Shown one piece after another: positions 25,101 through 38,320 of a DNA stretch of 64,000 nucleotides (the first letter of the stretch is position 1; each line of letters starts with the position of its first letter). The position numbers and the translations under genes were made by a program. The notes under the pieces were generated by a model. It did not search any database, was not told the origin of the DNA, and saw only the letters and a list, made by a program, of their open reading frames with translations. This DNA comes from Lichenostomus cassidix (lineage: Eukaryota > Chordata > Aves > Passeriformes > Meliphagidae): contig CM039184.1 of the NCBI GenBank assembly GCA_008360975.2, forward strand, positions 39,109,797 through 39,173,796. Reading direction: 5' to 3'.

Positions 25101-28100
25101 AGGGCATATGGCTCCTGCCAAGCTATTCTGTTTATTTCATCCTTACAGCTGTTGTGGAAGCAAATAGAAATTTTAGGTAGAACTCTCAAAACCTGAATTG
25201 GTTTCTGTATGTATAGCTATTTATGCTAAAAGCTTTCACTTAGAATACCTTAGTGCAGTTGGCACAACCAAAAGCAACTGAGAGTCATTCACCATTTGTT
25301 TTCCCTTTCATTATACGACTACTCAGAGATCCTTCAAACAAATGCAGCAGTGCTTCAAGACATGTAAGACAGCATACAAAGTGTTAGTGCCTGATCCTGA
25401 GGACTTTAATAAAGAAAATATTAAAACCTTCTGTAACAGTTTCCCTGAGGGCCTGATGGAAAAGGCACATTTAATATTGCCAAAGTTCACTGGGGCTCCA
25501 ACCAGTGCACAATAAAACTGGATGCTGTGCTAAGTAAGAACCCTTGCCTCAACTTTCTCTGCTCTTAAGTTGGGTCCCCATTCCTACCAGGAGCACTGCC
25601 CATGATCAGATGGGAAGCCTGGGGCTACTTAAAGAAAACATTAATTTCTGTCAGCTCTCTGACAGCTTTTAAACAAGCAGATTAAAACTGGTTCCAAATT
25701 TTGAACATTAGAAATGGTCTCAGCAAAAACAGATCTGTAAGGCACAGAAGGCTGCTGGCAGTGAGAAACAAGTTGAATCAATGAAATTTACAGCCTTGCC
25801 ATCTGATGGAAGACAACATGTCTCCTCAGACTGTAGCAAATACATGCAAATATGTTTATTCTAGCAAAATATTTATTTCATCACATCTGGAAAGATTACA
25901 GCATTGTTCCTTTCCTCACCAGCAAATAAAAACAGCAGCCTGGTAATACAGGCAATGTAGATTCATGCCTGGAGTACCAGCTTTTGGAGTCCTGCAATTT
26001 CATCCAAATCTATGCTTCCAGTTTTTGATCACCAAACATAGCAATGCATGCCCGAATGTGCAGAAAGCCTAACTCAATTGCTTTGGCAAACATATCTCTT
26101 CTCTGTGCCTAGATTGTAACCTCAGGCCACTGCTAGACCCACAGGACATGCATGTCTCCAAAAATGGAGCTGTACATACCCCATGGGCTCAGCCAACACT
26201 GTTGCTCTTCGATCCAAACACTGTGTTTTTCCACAATAAAGCCTGCTTGCTATTGCTCCCTACACCACTCTGCAAGGACATTTGGAAACACGGAAAGGCT
26301 TCACAGCTTGCTGTACAATCAAGCTTTTAGGACAGAATACTCTTACAAATTGAGCGTGCCCAGCAAGATTCTGGGTGCACTTGTCATCCGCACATATCTA
26401 GCAGCCAAACACATCCTAAGAAAACACATCTGTGCCCAGACAGGAGTATTAATAACCAGGAGGAATAAGTGTGCTTCACATTTCTATTAGCAATGTATTA
26501 ACTCGCTGTAAATATTAACTTTGCTGTAGTTTAGACAGCTAAATGCAAATTAATGGAAAGCTTATGGGAACATAAATAGACTATGCTCTTAATGATCTTC
26601 TTAATACTATCTTTCAGCATACCAGTGGGAATTATGGAGAGATGCATTGTGAGATAATATTTCTAGTGCCATTAGAGCCTTAAGACACACAGACAAAAGT
26701 ATTAGATGACATAAGTATGCATAAGGAGAATTTTAGTGACTCTTAATAACTTCTTAATCACAAAAGTGTTTCTAATACAATTGTTTCCAGCATGTAATTT
26801 AAATTTAATGTTTAACAGGAATAGAAGTAATGAACCAGTTTTATTAGGATTTCTTATTAGAATACCTCAGTTCTGCAAATTAGCAGAAGCTAACATTTCA
26901 GTATCATACACTGCCATGGTAGAAGACGAATGGTTAGAAGACAAACAGCAATGATTCTTTGTTCAGCCACGTTTTGTGAGAGAAATCAAGCACCTTTTCC
27001 AATATATGCCACTTGAAATTATTGAGAGTGAAGAAAGAAGAAAATTCCCATATATAAATCAGTAGGGGAAAAGCAGCTGAGAAAGTTTATATGGTAAGAC
27101 AAAATATGTATCCTAGCTATAGGGAGACCACTTTGCTTTTGCAAGAGAGACAAGTGATCCAATCCCATTTGATCCCAGCCTCTCCTCACTCAAAGCACAA
27201 ACTGCAAAACTCCTGCTCTCTGTTTGGGTCCTCCAGTTCCTTGCTTCCTCTGTCAGTTCATGTGGATTATGATTTTCTTGCAGACAAGCACTATCACTAA
27301 CTCTACTACTTGACTTTTCTTCTACCACAAGTCTGTCCTGCCTACCTCCTCAGCTGCCTCCACAGGTTCCTCACACCCCCAGGCACAGCTGAGAGCTAAC
27401 TAGGTATCAAGGCTCCATCAAGATTCCTGCTAATTCAGGGTTATACCTCCGCAGTGAGCCAGTCCCACAGCAGCTTCCCATCCCTATGGTGAAAAGAGGG
27501 CAGACTTCAAACCTTGATGTGTAGAAAAGACAATTAAGGAGCTTTTGGGGCACATTTTACTTGGAAGAAGGCAGGAAACAGACAGCTTTCTAGCATTACA
27601 AAGACTTGCAGTGGTTTCAGAAAAATAGGGTTTTATTGCTTTGATATGGACACTTAGGCTTAAAAAACCTACAGGAATATAATGAGATAGACCCCTCCAT
27701 TCTAGAAGAATAACAGTTTTGGTTATTCAGCTGAGGTCAAACAGACTCTATTCAAACTGATTTTGACCCCTGTGCCTTAGATTTCAGGTGAGTGTCCCAG
27801 TTGTTTGGGCCCACTCACACACATTTGGGTACTTACACATATGTACTCACTTTTGACTAGGAATTCCATTTACACTAGAGAAGTTTTCACTGAACAGTTT
27901 CTTGTGGAAACTGCTAAGTTACCATAGTAGCCTTTCCTATAAACAAACAAAACCACTTCCCTCCCCACCAAAACATGGAGAGTTTTGCCTTAAATGCTGC
28001 AAAACTGAACACAGAGTATTCTCACCACCATGTCACCAAGTTCAGGAACAGCAGTGAGGAGCTGCTCCTCAACCCATTATGGAAGTATACAATTGAATGG

Positions 28101-31100
28101 CCCAATTCTTAATTTTTACATGTAAAGAGAATAACCCCTACAGCCTGGTCGTTAGATCTGCACAAGGGAGGACACATGGATTTCAGTCCTTTTGGCAACT
28201 ATCCTATGTCAACTGTAAGAATCAAGCTCCCCCACCTCTCCTTTCCTTTGGGAGTCCTCTCACCAGCAAGTGACACACTCACTCTTCCTGATCCAAAGCA
28301 TACTTAATCATTTCATGCAAAACTTCAGTAAAGGGAACTCAGTAAGCAGAATACTCAAACACTTTATAGCCTGTCAATTAGGGCATTGCATTTGGAATTC
28401 CTCCAGGCAGTAAATTAAATGGACTTCGTACACCTACTGTCTGCATTAATGTTCTAATCATTAAGCACTTGGATAAACAAGGAGAGAGTACAGGCCACTC
28501 TTGCCTTTTTACTAGTCTAACAAACAAAACTTTTCTATGCCAACATCATTTTAAACACAAACAAAAAATACGTGTGGCAAGCAGCAAAACATTTTTTCAA
28601 CCCTTTTTCTACCTGACCTTTCAGACCACTGTGTAGGAATGAGCCTCTGTCACATAGGGTGACCTGGATACCTACACCCACTGAACATCCATCCCTTCCA
28701 AAGACACTAGTCCTTAGACCACCCACTTCTCTTTCTAGACTGGTATCAAAATTACACTGTTAAGTATGAATCAGACACCCACAGACTGCTTTATTAAGTA
28801 TTATGGCTGTTCTGCCAGGCCTGTAGAATACCCCTTGCTTCACATTTCCTCTCCTAAAAAGTACCACTGTACCTGAGCTATTATATTTCACATGGACCCT
28901 GCACTCATTAAGTCCAGAATGGTGACAGGACGAATTTCCAGTTATGAAGGAGTTACCTCATCATTGAACCTCATTGGGACATATACAGATGAGAGAGGCC
29001 CAGAGCTCTCCAGCACCACAATGTCTCAGAAACCCTTGGGCATGGCACATCGTCTGTGGGAACTTTATTATCAGAGAAGCAGCACCTGTGGGTTACTGAT
29101 CCTTCAGTAAGAGATTTCAGCTGAGTGCAAGTTTTAACATCACATACATATCACCTAAATCCATTGGTAGAAGTAACCTTTGGGCCTTTAACAAAAACCC
29201 CAGAACTTGACCTCTCTTTGTTATGTTTCTCTTTCCCATCTCACCTGGGAATTAAAGGAGCTAATTTACAACAAGGCTGCAAACCAGAGTTTGGAAACTA
29301 AAAAGAAGACCAATTTGCTTAATATCCACCCCACTCAACTGAATCCCAGATTTGTCTGGCATTTATCTTTAAAGCACACTAGACAATTGGGCAACATGAT
29401 GCTGAAATGCTCAAAGGCAAAATTGTTCTGGGATAATCAGTTTATGCTCATTCCCAGAGAGTGCCACTCATTGTGTGCCCAGTACAAACTCCCTTCCTGT
29501 GCTAAAGGACAGAGAGGCTCTGGAGGTTTACTGGTCATGACTGAAAGTTTCACTTTATATCATTATGTAAGCTAGCAAATCCATAATGAATCTATACCAA
29601 TTCATTACAGTGCAGGATAAAATAGAAAACAATGCAAACTATAAATTCATAGGATAGCTGCTTCCCAGACACTGAAATTATAGGCTAAATGCTAGTTTCA
29701 AATCTGTGCAGCAGGCTCCTTGACTAACACTTGGCTCTCAATAAAGAGATTACTGTAGGATTAAGCCTTACCTTGGGAGGTAGAAAAGAAACAAATCTCT
29801 AATTATCTCTACTCTTGTACTCTGGCCATGATTTCTCTTTCTCTGGGGAAAAATAAGCTTTGTATTGTCTAAAATTTAATGTGTGTATTCTTTCAGTTTA
29901 TTTTAATATATTTTAAAGTATTAATAAGATAACTTGTAACTTTTATCTTCTAGTTGTTACATGTACATTCTAATAGGAATACTTTTTGTGATTGTTCTTG
30001 CAGCATATACACATGTTCCTGCTAAAAAGCCCTTTTATAAATATTTTACTCTGTAACCTGAAATTCCCTTTTATATATGGTCTAAACCACTTGAACCACT
30101 ACAGGAGAAGGAATTTCAGATTTGCAATCAGTTTACTTTTCGTTACTATTTAACTAAACTATTGACAAATATTTGCAAGGCAAACTGTCTCTGTTAATGA
30201 CTAAACACTATCAAGAACAGAAATAACCTTCCTCATTTAAAGAGGAATGTCATCTAAGAGGCAAAACTTACTATCTTGCTCTTCCTCCTAGGGGCAAAGT
30301 TGAAGCTGGAAGAGAAATAATTAAGGAAAAAACCCACAGAAGTCTTGATGTAGAAAAATAAAATCGTGGCTCTGATGAGTGAAGAGGGAAGGAAACTGAA
30401 GGACCTGCTTTCTAATAATGTGAGAGAAATATCAGGATGTGATTCTGAGGGAGAAAATGAGAAGTTAATGTCAGGCTGGAAATGTAGTTTAAAATAACAT
30501 TAGAAAAACATATGAGAGAGTGCTTTCGGTCAATTTGGTGAAGAGGAAAGAGAAGTATGAATGCAGAGGAAAAAACACAGAGAGATTAGGAAAACTAACA
30601 AGACACCACAGGGATGATACAGGATACTACAGGAAGATAAGGAAAAAGCATAAAGAACATGTGAGAAAGAAACAAGGATTGTCACATGAGACAGAAAACC
30701 AGATGCTGCACATACAGAAGAAACTGGAATCACCAGGAAAATTCACTAAGCTACACTAAAGAAACAGAAGCCAGAAAAGGAAAAAAACCCATGAAAAAGA
30801 AAGAAAACCCTAAGTTATCCGTCATTTTCTTATTTGTACTAAACCTAGTTTAAATTACACAGAATATTTTTTGATTTAGAGGAAGTTGGGAAGGTTCTAC
30901 AAAATGTTTTGCTTTTTTTCCCCTGAAAAACAAAGTGTCCAAATCACAATTTTCCTGAAATGTTTCTATTCTGTTAGGAAAAGTAGAACAAAATCTGCTA
31001 TGCTGAGTAAAACTGAATTGATGTTTAATTTGCCTAACCAATCAATACCCTCATCTGGGGTTAATCTATAACTAAACTTCTCCTGGGTGAATTGCAGGGT

Positions 31101-32530
31101 TTCTGGGGAGTTATTGTTCAACTACCATGTTCTATTCAATGGATTAACTTTCCCAAGAAGGATTGCAGCTTTCCATCTGCCAACAGACACTTAGTCCAGA
31201 GATTAAAATGGGAATAGGGCACAGAACAGTTTCTTTCATAGATGTCTCCATTCCCACTTATAGTCATTATTTGCTTCCAGTCCACAGCCTTATTATGGCT
31301 ATTTCCTATTCTCACCGCCTTTCACACCCAAGGATATTTTTTCTACTCTCCATGCTATTACCTCTACTACCCCTCCTTCCACATTTCTGCCACCTTCTCT
31401 CTGTTCCCTGCTTTATTTACTAGACATTGTCTGCAAGGCAGCCTAGTATGTCTGCTATGAAAAGTTATATGCTCTCCTTGGCATTTTGAGTACATCAGCC
31501 TGTCCAGGAATCTTCATTCTCAAATGGCTGGCACTAAGATCCTTTTCATGAGCCCACAAAACAGGCCTCTTAGCTGATGCTAGTTAAAGGATCAGTGGAA
31601 TACGTGACTACAACATTAAGTCCTTGATGTATGCTGGCACAGAGCACACATTTCCATAGAGTTTAAAAAAAAATTTAAAAAAAAAGGAACGTTTTTCAAT
31701 GATGTGTTGCGATGTGTATGCCTAGGAGTGTAAACATGTATGTATATCTGATAGGTATGCCAATGATAAGAAATACTTTCAGCTTCCACTGATTTTCTCC
31801 TTGTCCCTAGGACTTGCTACAGAAATAAACAGATTTCCAAAAATCTATTACAAAAAACAATATAGTAAGATAGCTGAATATAAGATGTATGAAAGAAATT
31901 AAGTATTGGATCACAGATCAGTTGTAACTAGATTTCTTCTGTTTTGGTTTTTTTTAAGACAGCAACTCCATGTATTTTACAAACTAAAAAAGCTTATATG
32001 TAGAATTAACTACTAGGTATTGCAAATCTATAACTAATTTTATCCTTTCTTTCTAAAATCAACTAACCTCACAGGAGAAATCTTTTCAAAGCTTCCCTCC
32101 AAAGAACATTTATGTCTGAATTATGAGAGACCTAAAGGATGAACTAGTCAAATGTTCTCCAAATCCTGAGCAAATCAGCTTTGTGTTGGAGAGGAGCTGT
32201 CTTCCACCCCCAGGAAGGAATATCAAAGGTGTGAGTTACTCAATGTACTTGTATTTTTCAACAGAAATAACAGATGTTCTCAAGTTTCTCCAAGCTGTGA
32301 CTCCAACTGTTGTGCTGAAAAAAGTCATGACCTAGCTCCTACAAACATATTAAAACTGATTTTCTTTCACTTTAAATTTTATTAGCCAGTTGCTTTGTCT
32401 ATTTATACCTTTAAACATGATGCTTTCAACGACAAAGGGACTCATCACACACTAATTGAAACCAATGTCAGCACTCCAACTGAGTGCCAGAGTCCTTTAC
32501 AAACATTGGCAAGCATACTCAATGAACTCA
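19196..32530. other. Gene-poor intergenic region
   Basis: This is 13 kb of AT-rich DNA. It has A/T-rich low complexity at about 21935-22030 and an A-rich run near 23636-23670. A pyrimidine-rich stretch at about 31240-31440 may be an old repeat, but I cannot name it. Every ORF is under about 125 codons and lacks recognisable domains or splice context. I see no gene, no RNA gene and no clear mobile element. Confidence 0.65.
21935..22030. repeat. A/T-rich low-complexity tract (TAAA-like)
   Basis: Irregular repeats of TAAA, ATAAA, AAATAAATAA and related units run for about 95 bp with almost no C. This is ordinary AT-rich simple sequence. Confidence 0.85.
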
Positions 32531-32878
32531 TGTTTTAAAAAGTCCAATCTTTGCATCAATTCTAATGTCTTGTGGTTTTCGGAATACCAAAACAACAGGT
32601 ATAGGAACCAAAGAATTTTATCAAGGATCTGTCCTTTTCTAATTACGCCTCAAAACTGCAAGATTAGACCTGCCTTCTCCTTATTTTATAAAATAGGTAT
32701 TATTAGATGACATTGTTTGAATAAAGCACATATGAACCAGTGATGCAATCATGGTATAAAGCTCATGAACTGCTAATTTAGTACAGGACTGGACCAAATT
32801 GAGTTCACAATGGATAAAAGCACCTTTAAAAATACACAGCTATCATTTGCATGTACATTTGAGCTCACCATGTCCCCC
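32531..32878 (+). repeat. Unclassified dispersed repeat, copy 1
   Basis: This segment matches, in reverse orientation, the sequence at 36472-36780. Anchors include an exact 21-bp match (32621-32641 against 36690-36670) and an exact 17-bp match AAAGCTCATGAACTGCT (32758-32774 against 36572-36556). Interrupted similarity continues between and beyond the anchors. It does not look like CR1 or the LTR seen here, and I cannot assign a family. It ends about 240 bp before the CR1 at 33120. Confidence 0.8.
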
Positions 32879-33119
32879 ACCTGCGAGCATGACAAGACAT
32901 AGCACATGATGCACAATTTCTAAATTAGGCACATAACAACTGGTCACCTAGTGTACCTTAGGAAAATGGCAATAGCTGAGCCTTTTCCAAAACCTTTGCA
33001 CCATGGGAACCCTTGTGTGAGCTTCTCTCTACCCACCTCTCCATATTCACACAACTTGCAGGATTCTGACTTGTTTTGACATTTAAAAACACTCTTCTCA
33101 AATTTGGCATATAAAACTG

Positions 33120-35121
33120 GTAACAGATGAGAAAAAGGCTGAGTTACTGAACAACTTTTTTGCTTTAGTCTTCAGTGGCAACCTCTTTTCCTACACCTCC
33201 TGAGTGGATGGAGAGCAGGATGGGGACTGGAGGAGCAAAGCCCCTCCAACAACCGTAAGTAAAGATCAAGCTCATGACCTTCCGAGGAACCTGAATGTAC
33301 ATAAGTCTGTGGGACCCAATGAGGTACATCCCAGAGTCCTGAGGGAACTGGCTGATGAAGGTGCAAATTCACTCTCCGTGGTATTTGAAAAGTCATGGCA
33401 GTCAGGTGAAGTCCCAGGTGACTGGAAAAAGGGAAACAGTGGTGCCCATCTTTAGAAAGGGTAGAAAGAAGGACCCTGGGAACTTCCAACCTGTCAGCCT
33501 CACCTCTGTGTCTGGGGAGATCATGGAACAGATTGTCCCAGAAGCTTTGCTAAAGGCACAGGGAGGACAGGGAGGTGATTGGAGACACCTAACACAGATT
33601 GACCAAGGGCAAGTCTTGCCTGATGAACCTAGTGGCCTTCTCTGATGGGGTGACTACATCAGTGGACAAGGGAAGCTCTACAAATGTCATTTATTTAAAC
33701 TTTCATAAAGCCTTTTACAGGGTCCCTCCCAACATAATTCTCTTTAAGTTGGACAGAGAAGGATTTGATTGTGGCTAGCACAGGTCTTTCCCATGAGAAT
33801 TTTTCCTGTGTTTCAGAAACACAGATAAAGTTTGGATGTTATTAAAAACAGTGTCTCGAGATTTGGACAGTTCAGGCCTGGCCAATCAGGCCTAGGGGGA
33901 GGTTTCTGACTGACCAATCTGAGTGACCTCTGAAAAATCTATATAAGTTGGAATCAAATAATAAAAGCTCTCTTTTTTATGCTAAGCTGAGAATCCGGGT
34001 CTTCTTTCTCTGCTAGCGTCTCAACAGCGACATTTGATGGGTGGACTGTAAGGCAGATTAGCTGGATGGCCACATCCAGAAGGTAGCGGTCAATGACTCA
34101 AGAGTCCTGATGGACATCAGTGACAAGTGTTGTCCCTCAGGGGTCCATACTGGGACCAGTGCTATTTAATATCGTCATTAATGACATAAATGAAGGGATT
34201 AAGTGCACCCTCAGCAAATTCGCAGATGACCCCAAGCTGGGTGGCACTGTTGACACAACTGAAGGATGGGATGCCATCCAGAGGGACTTGGACAAGCTCC
34301 AGGAGTGGGGCCATGGGAATCTCATGAGATTAACAGGACCAAGTGCAAGGTGCTGCACCTGGGTTGGGGCAATCCCTGGTATCAAAACAGGCTGGGGAAT
34401 GAAGGGATTGAGAGCAGCCCTGTCAAGAAGGACTTGGGGATGCTGGTGGACAAGAAGCTGGGTATGAGCTGGCAATGTCCACTCACAGCCCAGAAAGCCA
34501 AAATATCCTGGGCTGTATCAAAAGCAGCATGGCCAGTAGGGCACGGGAAGGGATCCTGCTCCTCCCCTCTGCTCTGGTAAGATGCCAAGACCCCACCTGG
34601 AATACTGCATCCAGCCCTGGGGTCCGCAGCACAGGAAGAACATAAATCTGTTGGAGGGAGTCTAGAGGAGAGACACCAAGATGATCAGAGGAATGGAGCA
34701 CATCTCCTGCAAGGAAAGGCTGAGAGAATTGAAGTTGTTCAGCCTGGAGACGAGAAGGCTCTGAGGACACCTACTTGCAGCCTTCTGGTTCCTGAACGGG
34801 GCTTACAAGAAAGCCAGAAACCTTTTAAAAGGGCATGTAATGAGAGGGCAAGGGGGGATGGCTTTAAACTGAGAGAGGGTAGGTTTAGATTAGATATTAG
34901 GAAAAAATTCTTTACTGTGAGCATGGTGAGGCACTGGAACAAGTTGCCCTGAACAGTTGTGGATACCCCATCCCTGGAAGTGCTCAAGGTCAGGTTGGAT
35001 GAGGCTTGGAGCAACCTGGTCTAGTGGAAGGTGTCCCTGCCCATGGCATGTGGGTTGGAGCTAGATTATCATTAAGGTTCTTTGCAACCCAAACCATTCT
35101 AGGATCCTACAATTCTACGAT
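33120..35121 (+). mobile_element. CR1 LINE, 5'-truncated, interrupted by a solo LTR
   Basis: The copy holds the reverse-transcriptase half of CR1 ORF2 plus the 3' UTR. Recognisable pieces in order are AELLNNFFALVFSGN-like codons at about 33140, HPRVLRELAD and SWQSGEVPGDWKKGN up to about 33440, and PVSLTSVSGEIMEQI near 33490. The LTR (33770-34032) comes next, followed by [14 protein letters not shown] at about 34130. The RT active-site box is FADD (34219-34230), followed by [17 protein letters not shown] codons and the tail. Frameshifts and stops split the frame before and after the LTR, so it is dead. Without the LTR it is about 1.74 kb. It ends in the degenerate ATTCTA-type tail near 35121. 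CR1 elements replicate by target-primed reverse transcription and are usually 5'-truncated, as here. Confidence 0.95.
33770..34032 (+). mobile_element. Solo LTR of an ERVK/alpharetrovirus-like endogenous retrovirus
   Basis: A 263-bp block starting TGTGGC and ending GCGACA interrupts CR1 coding sequence. It is flanked by an exact 6-bp target duplication TTTGAT (33764-33769 and 34033-34038). Inside are a CCAAT motif near 33914, a TATA box TATATAAG at 33940-33947 and an AATAAA at 33960-33965. These are the U3/R landmarks of a plus-strand LTR. The close TATA-to-AATAAA spacing and 6-bp duplication fit the ERVK/alpharetrovirus group. No gag, pol or env sequence and no second LTR is present, so this is the product of LTR-LTR recombination. 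The LTR is younger than its CR1 host. Confidence 0.9.
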
Positions 35122-36471
35122 AAATTGGTCCGTATATTCGGAACTTATATTATGGACAGGTTGAGAGACAAGGAGCATGAAACCAGGTAAAATAGTAGTA
35201 TTGCACAAAATTGACACAACCCATTCTGTATACATTCCAACTGCCTGACTGACAGACCCTAGAAAGTAATTACCATGGTGAAATCATTAACTAGTACTGT
35301 GTTAACTCTGGGGAGCTATGCAAACAAAGATTCTCTTTTAGTTTGTCAGAGACACAAGAGAATAGTATCTTTCTGTTCAGGATTTATGGGCTGAAATACT
35401 AAAAGAGTTTGTTATCCAAGTCAGACAAGCCTATAACAGTAAAGCCTTCATTTAAAAGCTCTGTTGATAACACTAGTCACTTGTTACAGACATATTCATA
35501 ATCCCAAGAAACTTTCTTAAACACAATTCAGGTTGCACTTTGCTACTTCAGGAGATATCAGATGATTACAAGCCACTAGAAAGTGTATATTATTTTGTCT
35601 CTCTCACAGCAAATTACACCATTTTTAGTTTAATAAAGTTAAGTATACAATGCCTGTCTTCTTACAGTAATGTCTCAATCAAAATATACTTCCGAAGAAA
35701 ATGGAAGGTTTTGACTGCTGCCAATTGAACAGATCTTATAAAAAGTAATTTCTCTAGTGCCTTGTTTCCTACACTCACCAAAAAAATATTCAGGACCCCA
35801 TCTGCCTACACAGTCATGACTAAAAAGACAATAATGTGTAGCCTTTGAGACATTTTCAGATAAAGAAGGAGAGAGCCGTCCTCAGCTGTAGTCGGAGATT
35901 TAATCTGTATGTGATTTACTCATATAGCATGTATGCTATTTGAATTATTTAAGTCAAAGGCCTTTTTACCATATACCTGGCAGAATCAACACTTAATACC
36001 CAGACAAATAATAGGGTTTGCAGCTTTGGAATCAAGTCCGTCTGAATACTAGAGTCAGCTATCTAGTGGTGATTACTGGGTGTGTATTCCACCTTTTAAA
36101 AGCATAAATACTCTGAAACTTCATGGCCTGTCAGCCTAATTAGTGGAACTACTAGACAAGTAAAGAGACATTTTATTATCAGTGCTATTTGTCCATGAGT
36201 GCTAGAAAAAAAACAGTTTTGCCTTTCATTGCCTGCATGGGGAAATTACTAAGAAATCTACCGAGAATTGTACTGGAATAACTGAGATTAAACATTGTAT
36301 AACTCAGTATCAATGAATGGCATCAGGGACTCATCATGACCACAGAGGAACCGAAGCTGCCTTCTCATCTGGCATATATGTTTACACTACTGAGGGTTCA
36401 GTCTTACCGGGGGCTTTGAGAGTAGTTTTCGCCCTTTCTCTATTCAATCCATAGATTCTCTTGTGATTAGT
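35122..36471. other. Intergenic DNA between CR1 and repeat copy 2
   Basis: 1.35 kb of AT-rich sequence. I see no gene and no recognised repeat. Confidence 0.6.
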
Positions 36472-36780
36472 CCAACAGCATGAAACTGATAGGTACATTT
36501 CTAAGGTACATTTATCCACCATACACTGGATTGAGTTATGCCTTGCATTTGGCTCAGCAGTTCATGAGCTTTATTCCACAGTTGCATCACTGATTCATTC
36601 AATTAGGAGCCTGAGAATACTTACTCTATAAAACAGAGATGTGACTACCTTACAGTTTTGAGGTATAACTAGAAAAGGACAGATCCTTGACAAAGTGCTT
36701 TGGTTCCTGTGCCCATTATTTGGTATTCTGAATACTTCAAGATGTTACAGATTATGCAAAGACTGGACATTTTTAAACTA
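36472..36780 (-). repeat. Unclassified dispersed repeat, copy 2 (inverted)
   Basis: This is the reverse-complement partner of 32531-32878. Shared blocks in order are a GTCC-ATCTTTGCAT-like start, GAATACCAAA, the 21-bp exact block, CCTCAAAACTG, TCAGTGATGCAA, the 17-bp exact block and a GGATAAA-ACCTT end. Interruptions show it is an old copy. The two copies face each other across the CR1/LTR nest. Confidence 0.8.
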
Positions 36781-38139
36781 GGGGCATTATAAGGTAATAA
36801 ACTAAAAACAAAGAAAGGAGGCAGGCATATTGCAGGGAGCTGTGACATGGCAAACAACCATAGAGAAAAACAGGTTTAATTTGTTTGCTTCCTACACATC
36901 TCTTTCATGTAGGCTGCTATACAAAATAAAACAAATGCTCTACATAAACTAGTGTATTATGTCAATAGAGTCATCTTTATCAAATGTACTTGTAATCTTG
37001 CCAGAGAATGGTATCAAAGATATTTGACGAGACTCATTTTTCCTGAATAAAACAGACACTTTGTGGTCATGAATGAAAATGTGATCTTCTAGCTGCTAAA
37101 TATTGAAAGCATGTAGATCTCAGTTCTCTAGCTTTTTGTTCACTCTCAGTGATATCTTAAGTCTCTAAGAATCTTAAATTGCATACCCTGGCTATTAGTC
37201 TAAATTCTGCTGCAGTCTTAACCCTTTTCATTGGTTTTTGAAAGGTATAACTTACAACAGAATATTCACTTTGCTCTCCCGACACATGAGATGATAAAAT
37301 AACAGAATTTCCAAAAAGAACAGAAACAGGGGAAATGCCATTTTATATTAGCTCTCCATAAAACAGAATTGTGCAGAACCATACGTAGCTCCATTCTAAA
37401 AGAAATGTGGCCAGATGTCTGTCTAGTCAGCAGTGTAAGTGAATTTGTCTATGATCCTGGTAAGGGACCTGTAAAAAACATCACCATGGCCCCATCACAC
37501 CATGCTGAGCATGGTTCTCACTGAGTGAATCAAATAGAGTGACTACAGCCCCTCAGGGTGCATTCTGGTAATTCTACTAAGCCAGTAACAGTCATCTGTC
37601 AGAAAAGGCACAGTTCCAGTCCCCCTCTTTCTCTCTTAGTCCCTGCGGCAAATTTATTCCTGGAATCCACAGATTTAAGCAACTTTGGTATGGCAAATTA
37701 AACAGCCTGTGTTGGAACCACTTCCTGGAATTATGTTAAAAACTTAGAAACAAGACAAATAATTTGGTTTACTGTGTTTTTATTATAAATACTGCTCTTA
37801 AAATTACACCTAAGCCCATTCTCACTGTACGTTGCACTGTACAGACATAAAAAAACCAAACTGTTTTGACTCTGAAGTGCCTATTATTTATTACTAAGCT
37901 CACAGAGAGAAGATGAGCAGGATGAAGAGGTTATAGCCAGTTCAAATGAAAAAGTGTCTCTAGCAAAACAGTTACGGAGCTATGGTCAGACTCTGACAAA
38001 CCTTGAGGCAGAGACTTGATGCTTGAAATAGCAGAGAAAGAAGGGTTTAGGGGTATTACAAAGATTTTGTGCTATGCATAATCAGCAGCATGAGTGAAAG
38101 CATGAAAGTGAATGTACAAGAGTGCCTTAAAATACTGGT

Positions 38140-38320
38140 ATCGTTTTTATAATGGCAGTGAGGAATACTTCTTGGCGATGTAGATTAGACATGGCTTAAA
38201 AAGTAAAGAGAAGTCATTTGTATTTCACACAGTGGAGAAAGGGAGCCAATGGCACTGTGCAAAAAAAGAGGAATGACAGGACTGGGACAATGAGCTGAGA
38301 AAATGACCTTTGCAATTGGA
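38140..38320 (+). repeat. Possible ancient amniote interspersed repeat
   Basis: The wording GTGGAGAAAGGGAGCCAATGG followed by GAGGAATGACAGGACTGGGA resembles an old LINE-associated 3' sequence common in amniote genomes. It is degenerate, and I cannot name the family from memory. Confidence 0.3.

Noticed and set aside
33204..34770. Separate protein genes from ORFs in this interval
   Set aside because: All are frames or antisense shadows of the dead CR1 reverse transcriptase, not host genes.
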